64,000 nt of DNA from Haloactinomyces albus (GCF_031458135.1 NZ_JAVDXW010000001.1:3658001-3722000); one strand, 5' to 3'; positions 49,331 through 57,732 are shown, counted from the stretch's first letter. Notes: a model not told the origin generated them from the sequence alone. Made by a program: numbers and translations.

Positions 49331-50200
49331 ATGTCGGCACCGTCCCTGCTCGCGACCAGTGATCTGCACGTCTCCCACCGGGGCAATCGCGCGATCTTGG
49401 ACGACATCCGGCCGCACTCGTCAGCCGACTGGCTGATCGTGGCAGGCGATGTCGCCGAGAACATCGAGACGGTCACCTGGGCCCTGCGGACATTGCGGGA
49501 CCGCTTCGAGCAGGTCATCTGGGTTCCGGGCAATCACGAATTGTGGGCCACGGCCGGGGATGATGCCGGGCTGAGAGGGGTGGCCCGCTACGAGCATCTC
49601 GTCGAGCTGTGCCGGGACATGGGAGTGCTCACGCCGGAGGATCCCTACCCGGTGTGGGAGAGCGGCGGTGAATCCGTGGTCATCGCACCCCTGTTCGTGC
49701 TCTACGACTACAGCTTCCGGCCCCCGGGACAGTCCGTGGACGAAGCCCTGGCACATGCCTACGACACCCGGGTGGTCTGCTCGGATGAGGCGCTGCTCAG
49801 GCCCGATCCGTACGAGACTCGGCAGGCCTGGTGCAAGCAGCGGGTCGCCGAGACCCTGCCGCGGCTGGAAGCGATCCCGGAGGAGTACTCGACGGTGCTG
49901 GTCTCGCACTGGCCGCTGCATCCCGAGCCGACCCTGCGCCTGCGGTATCCGCAGTTCGCCATCTGGTGCGGTACCGAGTTGACGGCGGACTGGCATCGTC
50001 GTTTCCGCGCGGTCGCCGAAGTGCACGGACACTTGCACATCCCGGTCACCGACCGCATCGACGGCGTTCCGTTCGAGGAGGTCTCGCTCGGGTATCCCCG
50101 GGAGTGGCAGCGGCGTACGCAGGACCCCGATCCACTGCACAGCATCCTTCCACCGGCGGGGGAGCGCACGTTCGAGGAGTTCGTGAGGGCGCACCGATGA
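49331..50200 (+). CDS. metallophosphoesterase, PptH-like (phosphopantetheinyl hydrolase candidate)
   Basis: 289 aa from ATG 49331. Calcineurin-like metal motifs are LLATSDLHVSHRGN (DxH), WLIVAGDVAEN (GDx), IWVPGNHELWAT (GNHE), VLVSHWPLHPEP and VHGHLHIPV (GHxH). It overlaps the PPTase gene by 4 nt. In M. tuberculosis the neighbour of PptT is PptH (Rv2795c), a hydrolase that removes phosphopantetheine from carrier proteins. By family and identical context this is its probable counterpart. Confidence 0.85.
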   Translation: MSAPSLLATSDLHVSHRGNRAILDDIRPHSSADWLIVAGDVAENIETVTWALRTLRDRFEQVIWVPGNHELWATAGDDAGLRGVARYEHLVELCRDMGVLTPEDPYPVWESGGESVVIAPLFVLYDYSFRPPGQSVDEALAHAYDTRVVCSDEALLRPDPYETRQAWCKQRVAETLPRLEAIPEEYSTVLVSHWPLHPEPTLRLRYPQFAIWCGTELTADWHRRFRAVAEVHGHLHIPVTDRIDGVPFEEVSLGYPREWQRRTQDPDPLHSILPPAGERTFEEFVRAHR

Positions 50201-50853
50201 TCGATCGCCTGCTGCCCGACACCGTCGCCTCCGCCGAGATCCTGGGCGAGGACCCGACCGCCTGCCTCCTGCCGGAGGAGGAGCAGCTGGTCACCAGGGC
50301 CGTGGAGAAGCGGCGGCGTGAGGTCACGCTCGCGCGCACCTGCGCCCGGCGCGCTCTGACCGATCTCGGCCGAGACGCGGTCGCCGTTCTCAGCGGCCCC
50401 AAGCGCGAGCCGCTCTGGCCCGACGGCATCGTCGGCAGCATCACCCACTGCGAGGGGTACTGTGCAGCGGCCGTGGCCGAGCACGGACCGACGACCGCGG
50501 TGGGCATCGACGCCGAGGTCTCCGACGTTCTCCCCGAGGGGGTTCTGGAGTACGTCGGTTCTCCGGGGGAACGCGCACTGCTGGAGAAGCTGCCGCAGGG
50601 CCGGCACTGGGATCGGATCCTGTTCAGTGCCAAGGAGAGCGTCTACAAGGCGTGGTTCCCGCTGACGGGACGCTGGCTGGGGTTCGAGGATGCCTTCGTC
50701 ACCATCGATCCGATCCGTGAGACCTTCCGGGCCGATCTGCTCGTCGATCCACCCGTGACGGAAGACGGGGCACTGTCCGGTTTCGACGGGCGATTCCTGA
50801 CCGACCAGGGCCTCGTGATGACCGCGGTCACCGTGGCCTCCCACCGTGTATGA
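50197..50853 (+). CDS. pptT: 4'-phosphopantetheinyl transferase, PptT/EntD-like
   Basis: 218 aa. Transfers phosphopantetheine from CoA to carrier proteins of polyketide, fatty-acid and NRPS systems. Motifs are IVGSITHCEGYCAAAVAE, TTAVGIDAEVSDVLP (metal Asp/Glu) and LFSAKESVYKAWFPLTGRWL (KExxYK). ATG overlaps the hydrolase stop, so the 'on' and 'off' activities are probably co-translated. Confidence 0.92.
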   Translation: MIDRLLPDTVASAEILGEDPTACLLPEEEQLVTRAVEKRRREVTLARTCARRALTDLGRDAVAVLSGPKREPLWPDGIVGSITHCEGYCAAAVAEHGPTTAVGIDAEVSDVLPEGVLEYVGSPGERALLEKLPQGRHWDRILFSAKESVYKAWFPLTGRWLGFEDAFVTIDPIRETFRADLLVDPPVTEDGALSGFDGRFLTDQGLVMTAVTVASHRV

Positions 50854-50871
50854 ACCGACCGAGGAGCTTCG

Positions 50872-51354
50872 ATGGATCTCTCGACCGCCGACCTCGCCGA
50901 CCGGGACGGTGACGCCGTCCGTAGCTGCGACGTGCAGTTCCGCCAGTACGGTGGCCGTTCCGTGTTTGCCGGGCGCATCCGCGCGGTGCGCTGTTTCCAG
51001 GACAACGCGCTGCTCAAGAGGGTGCTCTCGGAGCCAGGAGACGGGCAGGTCCTGGTGATCGACGGCCACGGCTCGATGCACACGGCCCTGATGGGGGACC
51101 TGATCGCCGAGCTGGGCCGCTCGAACGGCTGGAGCGGTGTGGTGATCAACGGTCCCGTGCGCGACTCGGCGGTCCTGGCGGAGATGGACTTCGGGATCAA
51201 GGCGCTGGGCACCAACCCGCGCAAGAGCGCCAAGACCGGTGAGGGAGAGCTGGACGTCGAGGTCGAACTCGGCGGGATCAGCTTCGTCCCCGGTGAGTAC
51301 CTGCTCAGCGACCACGACGGCATCGTGGTGACGGAGAGCGATCCGCGCGAGTGA
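50872..51354 (+). CDS. rraA: RraA-family protein (RNase E regulator-like / HMG-CHA aldolase fold)
   Basis: 160 aa. [20 protein letters not shown] start region, then [40 protein letters not shown] (anion-binding Arg-Asp) and [16 protein letters not shown]. The family includes RNase E inhibitors and oxaloacetate decarboxylase/aldolase enzymes; which applies is undecided here. Starts 18 nt after pptT and probably co-transcribed. Confidence 0.88.
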   Translation: MDLSTADLADRDGDAVRSCDVQFRQYGGRSVFAGRIRAVRCFQDNALLKRVLSEPGDGQVLVIDGHGSMHTALMGDLIAELGRSNGWSGVVINGPVRDSAVLAEMDFGIKALGTNPRKSAKTGEGELDVEVELGGISFVPGEYLLSDHDGIVVTESDPRE

Positions 51355-51574
51355 GGCGGAAGTTCCAGGGAAAACCTCAACTCCACCAACGCGTCCCGTC
51401 GGATCCGCACCCGTGCTCGGCTTGGAGCGCTTCGAGGGGAGAGCGGAGGTCGTGCGGGAAGCTGCGTGTTGCGGCACAGCGGCACTCAAGACGTGAGCAC
51501 GCCGTCGCACATGGTCAACCTGGGTAGACCTGAGAAGTCGATGAGGACCATCCGCTCGATCAGATCCGGCGGCG

Positions 51575-52305
51575 GTGAGGAGTGCGAGGCTCACCAGGAT
51601 GAGCGGAGCCACCAGGGCAGCGATTCGTTTCCGCTGCCCGGCCGTCGTGTCGGCAAGGGAAAGCACGACGACCACGGCGCTTGCGGGGCTGGACTCCACC
51701 GAATTCGACGGGGTGGCCACCACGTGTCTGGTGACTGATCACCGCATCGACCCGGCCCTGCCTGTGAGTGGGGCAGTGGTGTGGGACGTCGGATTCGATC
51801 CGCTGCTGCTGGAGGCGTGCAACCTGTTCCCCGTGCAACCGCGGTGCTGCGTCGGCCTGCCACAGTTCGGCTGGACCCGGCGCTACCGGCGATCGAGGAC
51901 TGGGACTTCTGGCTGCGCCTGACCCGCGAGCACGGCTACCGTTTCGCTCGGCTGCCCGAGCCGACCGTGGTTTATCACCGGGTACCGCAGGCGGGCAGCA
52001 TGATCGGTGCCGTGGCCGAGGAGGCGGCGGCGATGGCGGACTTCAGTGGCTTGGTGCGCCGCGTGTGGGCCCGGTGGCCGGCCACCACGGCGCGGTCGGC
52101 GCGGTTCCGCCTCTACAGCGGCATCATGTACTGGCAGGTCCTCGGGTGCCTGGCCACCGGGCACTCGCCGAACCCGCACTACTACCTGCACTCGGTCCAG
52201 GCGATCGAACACGCCTGGCGCAACCCGGACGCGGAAACAGGCCTGATCGAGGCACTGACCGTAACCCTCCACAGAGAGGACACCGATGACCAGCGCGTCG
52301 CGTGA
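51575..52305 (+). pseudogene. frameshifted glycosyltransferase family 2 remnant
   Basis: Frame 1 reads TTTTALAGLDSTEFDGVATT, CLVTDHRID and VVWDVGFDPLLLEACNLFPV. Near 51840 the sense jumps to another frame: PRATAVLRRPATVRLDPALP, AIEDWDFWLRLTREHGYRFA, LPEPTVVYHRVPQAGSM. The second part is the C-terminal half of a GT-A family 2 enzyme (xEDWDFWLRL). The N-terminal donor-binding half (DDD motif) is missing. A short run upstream (51355-51574) holds no gene I can support. Confidence 0.65.
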
Positions 52306-53134
52306 GTTGGCTGACGTCGACCTCGGTGGCGCCGTGGTCGGTGAAGTGTTGCGTACCGGGGAGAAGTCTCTGCTCGCGCTCGGCCATCGGCACGGGCGGC
52401 CTGTGGTGATCAAGGTACTGCGCACCGACGAGGAGTTCTGGCGGGCCAAGTTCGCCCACGAAATTCGACTTTACCGAACCTGGGGCGAGCATCGGCCACC
52501 GGTGCGGGTGCCCAGACTGGAGCACACCGACGGGCACCGGGTGTTGATCCTCGAGCACATCCCCGGCTGTGTGGTCGACGCCGAGCGCTACCCCGATCCG
52601 GTGGACCCGGCCACGCTGGAGGCGGTGCTGCAGACTGTTGTCGCGTTCGCCCAGTGGCGCCCGCCGCCCGGAGTGTTGACGCCCGTGTTCGAGTACTCCG
52701 ACCGCGTGGAGCGCTACCACCGCGCCGGGTTCTTCAATGCCGCCGACCGTGCGGCCTTGCACGCCCTGCTCGCCGACGTGGCCCCGCCGTGGCAGGCCAA
52801 CCACGGCGATCCGCTGCCGTCCAACCTGCTGCTGGCCGCCTCCGGCGGATGCGTGCTGCTGGACTTCGAGTTCACCGGCCTGTTTCTGTCGGGCTTCGAC
52901 CTGGCGATGCTGCACACCCTGCTCGCCACCACACCCGGCGCGCAGGAGCGCATCGAGCACCACGTGGCCGAGGCGGGAATCGAAGTGCCGTTTGTGCTCA
53001 ACCAGGCGATGGTGCTCTCCCGCGAGCTGCGCTTGCACACTGACCTGGCCGAGAGCGCCTTCCGGACCCGGCGGCTGGCCCTGCTCCAACCGCAGTGGGA
53101 GACATTCCAGACACGCCTGCACACCGGGTGGTGA
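52286..53134 (+). CDS. aminoglycoside phosphotransferase-like kinase (APH family)
   Basis: 282 aa, apparently intact. Kinase-like fold with VVIKVLRTDEEFWRAKFAHE (ATP-binding Lys), HRVLILEHIPGCVVD hinge, the catalytic WQANHGDPLPSNLLLAASGG (HxDxxxxN) and VLLDFEFTGLFLSGFDLAML (metal Asp). The family phosphorylates small hydroxyl compounds; resistance need not be implied. It overlaps the end of the GT2 remnant and once probably formed a set with two glycosyltransferases. Confidence 0.75.
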   Translation: MTSASRELADVDLGGAVVGEVLRTGEKSLLALGHRHGRPVVIKVLRTDEEFWRAKFAHEIRLYRTWGEHRPPVRVPRLEHTDGHRVLILEHIPGCVVDAERYPDPVDPATLEAVLQTVVAFAQWRPPPGVLTPVFEYSDRVERYHRAGFFNAADRAALHALLADVAPPWQANHGDPLPSNLLLAASGGCVLLDFEFTGLFLSGFDLAMLHTLLATTPGAQERIEHHVAEAGIEVPFVLNQAMVLSRELRLHTDLAESAFRTRRLALLQPQWETFQTRLHTGW

Positions 53135-53139
53135 CAATC

Positions 53140-53490
53140 ATGCGTATCGCACTGGTGCATCGGGACCTGCACGCGGTCACCCGCGGCGGGATCGGCACGC
53201 TCTACCGGGCGCTTGCTCCGCGACTGGCCGAGGCCACGCTCCCGACCGTCACGATCCAGGTCGTACAGCCCGAGAGCGGTCCACACGCTGCGATGGGAGG
53301 GTCGTTTTTCATCCTGGATTTCGCGGAAGCCCGTCCTATCGCCTACACCGAGCTACTCGACGGAGCCATCTATGTCCAGGACCCGGATCAGGTGAGCTCT
53401 TATACCATGGCAGCGAAGAACGTGCAGGAGACAGCGTTGCAACCGGATGACTCGCTCGCGTTCATCAGGTCACTGTTGGGTGAGACCTAA
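53140..53490 (+). pseudogene. chimeric ORF: glycosyltransferase N-terminus fused to DUF5753 C-terminus
   Basis: ATG 53140 opens with RIALVHRDLHAVTRGGIGTL (YRALAPRLAEA follows), the start of a GT4 glycosyltransferase. At about 53233 the sequence becomes LPTVTIQVVQPESGPHAAMG, then GSFFILDFAEARPIAYTEL and DDSLAFIRSLL, the last third of an XRE/DUF5753 regulator. The frame happens to stay open for 116 aa. A deletion joining two unrelated genes is the best explanation. The HTH and the catalytic parts are absent, so neither parent function should survive. Confidence 0.65.
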
Positions 53491-53503
53491 TCAGGAGGCC
53501 CCG

Positions 53504-53710
53504 ATGTCGTCGCCGGACTTCTTCGGCAACGCGCAGTGGAGAAAATCCAGTCGTAGCGTCAACAACGGTGCCTGCGTCGAGGTGGCGTTCGGGGTGGGCG
53601 CGGTGGCGGCGCGGGATTCGAAGGATCCCGCCGGGCCACGGTTGTTGCTCTCCGAGCGGCGGTGGGGGAGTTTCCTGCGGGCGCTCAAGCACCGTGAGTT
53701 CGAGGACTGA
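53504..53710 (+). CDS. DUF397 domain protein, partner of the lost DUF5753 regulator
   Basis: 68 aa from ATG 53504. Signature AQWRKSSRSVNNGACVEVAF, then AARDSKDPAGPRLLLSERRW and a C-terminal FLRALKHREFED. Intact on its own, but its natural partner upstream survives only as the C-terminal end of the chimeric ORF. It is either non-functional or binds the other XRE/DUF5753 proteins of the cell. Confidence 0.82.
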   Translation: MSSPDFFGNAQWRKSSRSVNNGACVEVAFGVGAVAARDSKDPAGPRLLLSERRWGSFLRALKHREFED

Positions 53711-53755
53711 CAGCGAGTTCGCGGACGAGCTTTGCCGGTGTCTGGCTTCGGTTGG

Positions 53756-54013
53756 TCATTGGTAGTGGTAGCGGGCCTGCAGGATCACGATGTCGTCGCC
53801 GTCGGCGAGATGGACGAGCCTGTGCTCCTCGCTGATGCGTCGGAACCAGCTGCCCGCGAAGGCGTGGCGCAGTGGCTCGGGTTCCCCGATCCCGTCGAAC
53901 GGGTCCCGAAGAACGTCGTCGATGAGCCGGTTGATGCGCTTGAGGGTGGCTCGGTCGGCAGCGAGCCAATGTTTGTAGTCCTCCCAGCCGTTCGGAGTGA
54001 AGACGAGCCTCAT
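53756..54013 (-). CDS. yoeB: YoeB-family mRNA interferase toxin
   Basis: 85 aa. RelE-fold ribosome-dependent RNase with LVFTPNGWEDYKHWLAADRA, RINRLIDDVLRDPFDGIGEP, EPLRHAFAGSWFRRISEEHR and the catalytic C-terminal QARYHYQ. Glu, Arg, His and Tyr positions match Txe/YoeB. ATG overlaps the yefM stop (ATGA). Looks complete. Confidence 0.93.
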   Translation of the reverse strand: MRLVFTPNGWEDYKHWLAADRATLKRINRLIDDVLRDPFDGIGEPEPLRHAFAGSWFRRISEEHRLVHLADGDDIVILQARYHYQ

Positions 54014-54255
54014 CGCGACAGTGGGTGCTCGTGGCGCTCGCCACCGCGTGCCTGGGCCAGGCTCTCCAACAGGCGGCGAGCGTTGGCCGGGGAGCGCAAC
54101 AGGTGGGCGGTTTCCTCCAGCGCTTCGTAGTCCTCGCGGGAGACCAGGACCGCATCACCGCGACGAGAGTTGATCTCCACGGGCGTGCGATCGTCGTTGA
54201 CCTGCTCGATGAGCGGAAACAGGTTCTTGCGGGCTTCGGATGCGGTGATCGCCAT
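54010..54255 (-). CDS. yefM: YefM/Phd-family antitoxin
   Basis: 81 aa from ATG 54255, with GGAGGT upstream. N-terminal Phd/YefM DNA-binding fold: MAITASEARKNLFPLIEQVN, TPVEINSRRGDAVLVSREDY, EALEETAHLLRSPANARRLL. The C-terminal tail neutralises YoeB. The longer in-frame opening upstream of this ATG has no coding character. This appears to be an intact TA module inside the degenerate part of the island. Confidence 0.93.
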   Translation of the reverse strand: MAITASEARKNLFPLIEQVNDDRTPVEINSRRGDAVLVSREDYEALEETAHLLRSPANARRLLESLAQARGGERHEHPLSR

Positions 54256-54968
54256 TGTGTTACCTCCAATAAGGGCACGGCGGTTTTCGACTGGCGAGTT
54301 CGGCCGCCGGGCTTCAGGCTGGCCGAGGTGGGGTTGTGTCTGGGGAGACTCGTCTGGATCGTCGTTGGTCCCCGGGCAAGCTCTACCCCGGCGGCCGGGC
54401 GGGGCGAAGTGGTGCAGCATTTTCGGGCGACGTCCGCCATGTGTCGCCCGGCAGCGCTGGGCTCCCCGTCGCCGGTCCCGGCCGAGGCGGCCCGTCTTGG
54501 CAATGCGGGCACGGCGCCGTGCTCGACCCACGAGAGCGTGAACAGGCGCCACGAGAGAGCCGTCTCGGCGGCCCGCCAGTCCCCGCCGAGACGCACCCGG
54601 TGGCGGGAGATGGGTTCACAACCCCGGGGCCCGCCCCGCCACCGGGCCCGCTCACCCGCACGACGAATTCGGCTCGGCGCCAAGTCCTGTATCGCTCCTC
54701 CGTAGACCGTGGGGCGGTCAGTTACCCTGGAGTACTGCTCTCCTGATGAACTTCCTTCGGTACGGAAAAATCCCTGCTTCAGCCCGTCGGCAGGCAGGAC
54801 ATGAGCACGCCGACCAGGTAGGAGACGAGGAAGGCCGCACGGATTGGCGTGCCCACGCTCGGCTGACCTCCGGGCTCTGCGGGGCTCGGGGCGGCACATC
54901 CTCGAGTGCCGCCCCGAACCCGTTCTGCGACTGCTCCAGCCGGCCTCTCGTGCTCGACTAGCGATCTC
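54256..54968. other. gene-free 0.7-kb stretch with a strong hairpin
   Basis: No coding region I can support. CCCGGTGGCGGG (54596-54607) pairs perfectly with CCCGCCACCGGG (54635-54646). The yefM-yoeB promoter must lie in the first ~100 bp. The remainder looks like eroded sequence between modules. Confidence 0.4.
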
Positions 54969-55172
54969 GGCCGGTGGGCTACAGGCTGGGATGGGCGGAA
55001 TGCCACCCGGACACGCCCGCCTGAAGCGGGGCCGTTACCCACCCGGGCGGACTCCGCACCCGGTGGCGGGTCCCGCAGCGAGGTGTGCGTTGTCGAGCAG
55101 GTCCTTTTTCGGAAAAGACGCCGCAGCGCTGTCGCCCCGCCGCCGGGGTCGAATATCCTGGCCTGCCCACAT
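54969..55172 (+). repeat. ~200-bp inverted repeat, left copy
   Basis: This stretch aligns, on the + strand, with the reverse complement of 57066-57270 over essentially its whole length, at roughly 75 percent identity by eye with few gaps. The best block reads CGTTACCCACCCGGG followed by [CT]GGACTCCGCA and contains a CCACCCGGG[CT]GG dyad. No protein is encoded convincingly in either copy. The pair encloses about 1.9 kb with several small genes. Confidence 0.7.
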
Positions 55173-55270
55173 CGGGTTGCGCTGCAGCCCACCCGCGCGA
55201 CCATGGGTGTAGGCACACGAGTAAGCGAGACTGCGGCGACCTATCATCCTTTTTCGCCGTCGCGGTGCGT

Positions 55271-55318
55271 GCCACGGTGGCAGGGCGAGCTCGCCCGTGC
55301 TGGCCCTGCCACCGTTGG
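55271..55318 (-). terminator. hairpin at the 3' end of the small zinc-protein gene
   Basis: GCCACGGTGGCAGGGC (55271-55286) pairs with GCCCTGCCACCGTTGG (55303-55318) around a 16-nt loop. It lies immediately beyond the stop of the minus-strand gene at 55325, as expected for a terminator. No strong U-tract. Confidence 0.55.
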
Positions 55319-55324
55319 TGCGCG

Positions 55325-55498
55325 TCAGTCGCTGTCGGTGTGGGTGGCCGCGCCATCGAGCGGGGTGTGCAGGTGCTCGCTCGAGCAGGCGGTGCGGACG
55401 GTCTCGCTGCCGGTGACCGGATCGAGTGCCAGACGCCAGAGCACGGCCTGCGGGTCGAGCACGGATCCACACCAGTGACACCACCGCATCTCGGTCAT
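55325..55498 (-). CDS. small 57-aa protein with CxxC motif
   Basis: ATG 55498 (or 55489) yields TEMRWCHWCGSVLDPQAVLW, then RLALDPVTGSETVRTACSSE and a short polar tail. C-x2-C plus a distal Cys-Ser-x-x-His could form a zinc site. Tiny zinc proteins of this kind are common in actinobacterial mobile regions; I do not recognise the family. It is followed by its own hairpin and divergent from the 55636 gene. Confidence 0.45.
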   Translation of the reverse strand: MTEMRWCHWCGSVLDPQAVLWRLALDPVTGSETVRTACSSEHLHTPLDGAATHTDSD

Positions 55499-55591
55499 GG
55501 TCCCAGGATGCCGCATGTGACCGGGCCGAGCGGGGCTCGTACGGCGAGGCACCCCGGCTTGATCAGCACGAAAGTGCAGTGCCTCGAAGCC

Positions 55592-55633
55592 TGGCAAGGT
55601 AACTTGTCGTATCGGGCGTGGCAAGGTACCTTG
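55592..55633 (+). promoter_or_regulatory. two tandem 15-bp operator-like repeats upstream of the small two-gene unit
   Basis: TGGCAAGGTAACTTG (55592-55606) and TGGCAAGGTACCTTG (55619-55633) are spaced 27 bp start to start. Each is a dyad: CAAGGTACCTTG is a perfect 12-bp palindrome. They end 2 nt before the ATG at 55636. This arrangement is typical of an autoregulated toxin-antitoxin-type operon. Confidence 0.6.
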
Positions 55634-55635
55634 GC

Positions 55636-55869
55636 ATGGTGTCGCATGCCGAGCCCGTGATCCTACCCAGCGCCCGCCGACACGGGATCACCGACACCGA
55701 CATGCGCCACGCGGTCCGTAACCCGATCAGCGCCTGGGAGATGGACGAGGGCATGACCATGCTCATCGGCCCGGACACCGCCGCCCGGCTGCTGGAGGTC
55801 GGCGTGGTCGACAGCAACGAGGGACCGGTGCTCGTCCACGCCATGCGCGCCCGAGTCAAGTTCCTGTGA
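55636..55869 (+). CDS. small conserved protein, putative toxin-like partner
   Basis: 77 aa from ATG 55636. SHAEPVILPSARRHGITDTD, MRHAVRNPISAWEMDEGMTM, LIGPDTAARLLEVGVVDSNE and VLVHAMRARVKFL suggest a compact alpha/beta fold with a beta-strand end, reminiscent of BrnT/RelE-size proteins. This pattern with the following helical protein recurs in actinobacteria to my knowledge, but a tested function is not known to me. Overlaps in-frame starts of the next gene. Confidence 0.55.
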   Translation: MVSHAEPVILPSARRHGITDTDMRHAVRNPISAWEMDEGMTMLIGPDTAARLLEVGVVDSNEGPVLVHAMRARVKFL

Positions 55870-55883
55870 TGGAGGTGAGCCCA

Positions 55884-56156
55884 GTGCCCCGCAGCATGCA
55901 ACAGATCATCGACTCCGCCGAGACCCTGGCCGACCGGTTCGAGGCCTATGCCCCCGAGCCCGGCGACCAGCGTGACCCGCGCCCGCTGGAACAGCTGCGC
56001 TCAGCGGTGGCCGACCGCGCCGCCGCCGAAGCAGCACTCGCGGCCGCGGTGACCACCGCCCGCCAGACCGGATACTCCTGGGCCACGATCGGCACCTTGC
56101 TGGGCACCTCCGGCGAAGCCGCCCGCCAGCGCTACACCGACGCAGCAGCGGCATGA
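55884..56156 (+). CDS. small helical protein with putative HTH, antitoxin-like partner
   Basis: 90 aa from GTG 55884 (GGAGG 8 nt upstream; GTG 55866 and ATG 55869 are alternatives). Long helices (IIDSAETLADRFEAYAP, LRSAVADRAAAEAALAAAVT) end in an HTH-like TGYSWATIGTLLGTSGEAAR, then QRYTDAAAA. This resembles the resolvase/sigma-type recognition helices. With the upstream gene and the repeats it looks like a two-gene autoregulated unit. Confidence 0.55.
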   Translation: MPRSMQQIIDSAETLADRFEAYAPEPGDQRDPRPLEQLRSAVADRAAAEAALAAAVTTARQTGYSWATIGTLLGTSGEAARQRYTDAAAA

Positions 56157-56785
56157 CACCGGAAATCGAACTCATCGCCGGTCCCCGGGACGGGATGACG
56201 TTTCCGGACGCGGGCATCGCCACGCATGAGCCGGGGACTTACATGCAGGTTTCCGGCACCGACGCGCGTGCCATCTACGAACCCCTCGAACAGGACACCC
56301 CAACCGGTGGCACTTCCACGGCTGGATCGGCAGATGATCCGGTATCGCGCAAACGGGAAGGCAGAGGCGAGGATGACCGAGCCGAATTGGCCAGCCGATC
56401 ACGATGCTGCCCACCCTTGAGGGCATGGTCGCCCAGGCCCTGGCCGATAGCGCCGAGCAGTACGCCACGCTGGACCCAGGCGCGGACCAAGCCACACGTG
56501 CTTGACGACGCCATGCTGGACCGCGCGCGGCGGCTGTACTGTGAGCAGGCCGATTTCGCCGACATCTACGTCGAGCAAGCCCGCCGCTGGTCGGTCCTGG
56601 ACCTCGAAGACGACCAACGAGCACGCGTCAAGATGCTGTCCGAGCAGGCCGCACAGTTACGCCCCGACACCACCAACATCCTCGCGCTGACCGACGAACT
56701 CGCCCACGGCACCATCGACACGGTGCTGGCCACCCGCGATGAGGACGTGGCACTACAGAGGCTGCTGGGAAACATGCGGCCTTGA
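56153..56785 (+). pseudogene. scrambled hypothetical gene(s)
   Basis: ATG 56153 overlaps the upstream stop and begins PEIELIAGPRDGMTFPDAGI. Beyond residue ~50 the frame loses coding character, while other frames read MTEPNWPADHDAAHP (near 56375-56420) and MLPTLEGMVAQALADSAEQY (from about 56407). After ~56500 the first frame is again plausible: VLDDAMLDRARRLYCEQADF, ADIYVEQARRWSVLDLEDDQ. At least two frameshifts separate what were probably two small genes of unknown function. Confidence 0.5.
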
Positions 56786-57065
56786 CTCCCCGGTGCTTGA
56801 CCGGATCAGCCGAACCCCACAGAACGCTCTTCGTGGAACCGCGCGTGTGATGGGGCCGGGCCGATGGAGCGGTGTCCTGAACACGTGGGGGAAGAAGCGT
56901 GTTCAAGACACCGCAGCGGTCACTCGTGTCAACAGGGGGCGCGAACGAGTGACGCGAGGGAGTCTAGACCGCACCCACGGTGTTGATCATGGGGGCTGGG
57001 CATTCGATTCCATGCCCGGCAGCCCGCGCCGCCGCGGCCGGGCATGGGAGGAGGACGACACACGA

Positions 57066-57270
57066 ACGTGGCCGGAATCGACATTGTCGGCCCGGCTGCG
57101 GGGCTGCAGCACTGTGGTGTCTTTCTGAAGAGATCCAGCTCGAAGACGTAGGCATCGCTGCGGAGAACCCCGCCGCCGGATGCGGAGTCCACCCGGGTGG
57201 GTAACGGCCTGCTCCAGACGGGCGTTTTCCGAGTGGCGTTCCGCCCGTGCCAGCCTGCGGCCCACCGGCC
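57066..57270 (-). repeat. ~200-bp inverted repeat, right copy
   Basis: Reverse-complement partner of 54969-55172. It carries the same CGTTACCCACCCGGG block with a perfect CCACCCGGGTGG palindrome. The remainder of 56786-57432 has no supportable gene. Together the copies frame the 55.2-57.05 kb segment like the ends of a mobile or invertible unit, although no recombinase gene lies inside. Confidence 0.7.
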
Positions 57271-57432
57271 GCCAGCGCCAGCCGAGCACCCGGGTATTCG
57301 GGCCGGATTGTTCTGACCCCGCCGTCCGGCGGTCGGGCGAGAAACCAACCCCGAACAGGGGCTTGTGAGGGTGCCGACCGGCTACCCCGAAAAAGGGGAA
57401 GCGCAGCACTGTTAACGCTGTTCAGGGCACAT

Positions 57433-57732
57433 TTACATTCTACTGTGTCCTGTCTGGTGACATTGCCGGGATCTTCCGGCGGGCTTTCCGGTGTTGCGGT
57501 GGGTCGACAGCCGGCTCGATGGGCATCGCTCTCGGCGGGTGCCGCCGTCGGCGATGCAGCCGGTCACGATGTCGCGGTCGGTCAGGATGCCGGTGGGCCG
57601 CTGGTCCTCATCGCAGATCGGCACGGATCTCCCCCCAGCCGCATCGCGCCTCTTCGCCGCGAGCGTGACCAGCGCCTCCTGCGCTTGAGCGCACTCTGGG
57701 GTCGGTGACATCAGTTCGCGCACGGTGGTCAT
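57433..57732 (-). pseudogene. truncated CBS-domain protein
   Basis: Starts MTTVRELMSPTPECAQAQEA and continues RSVPICDEDQRPTGILTDRD, then IVTGCIADGG, a recognisable first CBS motif. After that, the expected second CBS domain is replaced by unrelated basic sequence and a stop. 99 aa versus about 140 for family members. The region before IC also looks slightly shifted. CBS proteins sense adenine nucleotides; this copy is probably inactive. Confidence 0.6.

Noticed and set aside
49759-51723. 654-aa minus-strand frame over pptT-rraA, with a hydrophobic stretch near 51620-51680
   Set aside because: Mostly antisense to real genes. Its first ~50 residues include one hydrophobic run, but no family could be recognised.
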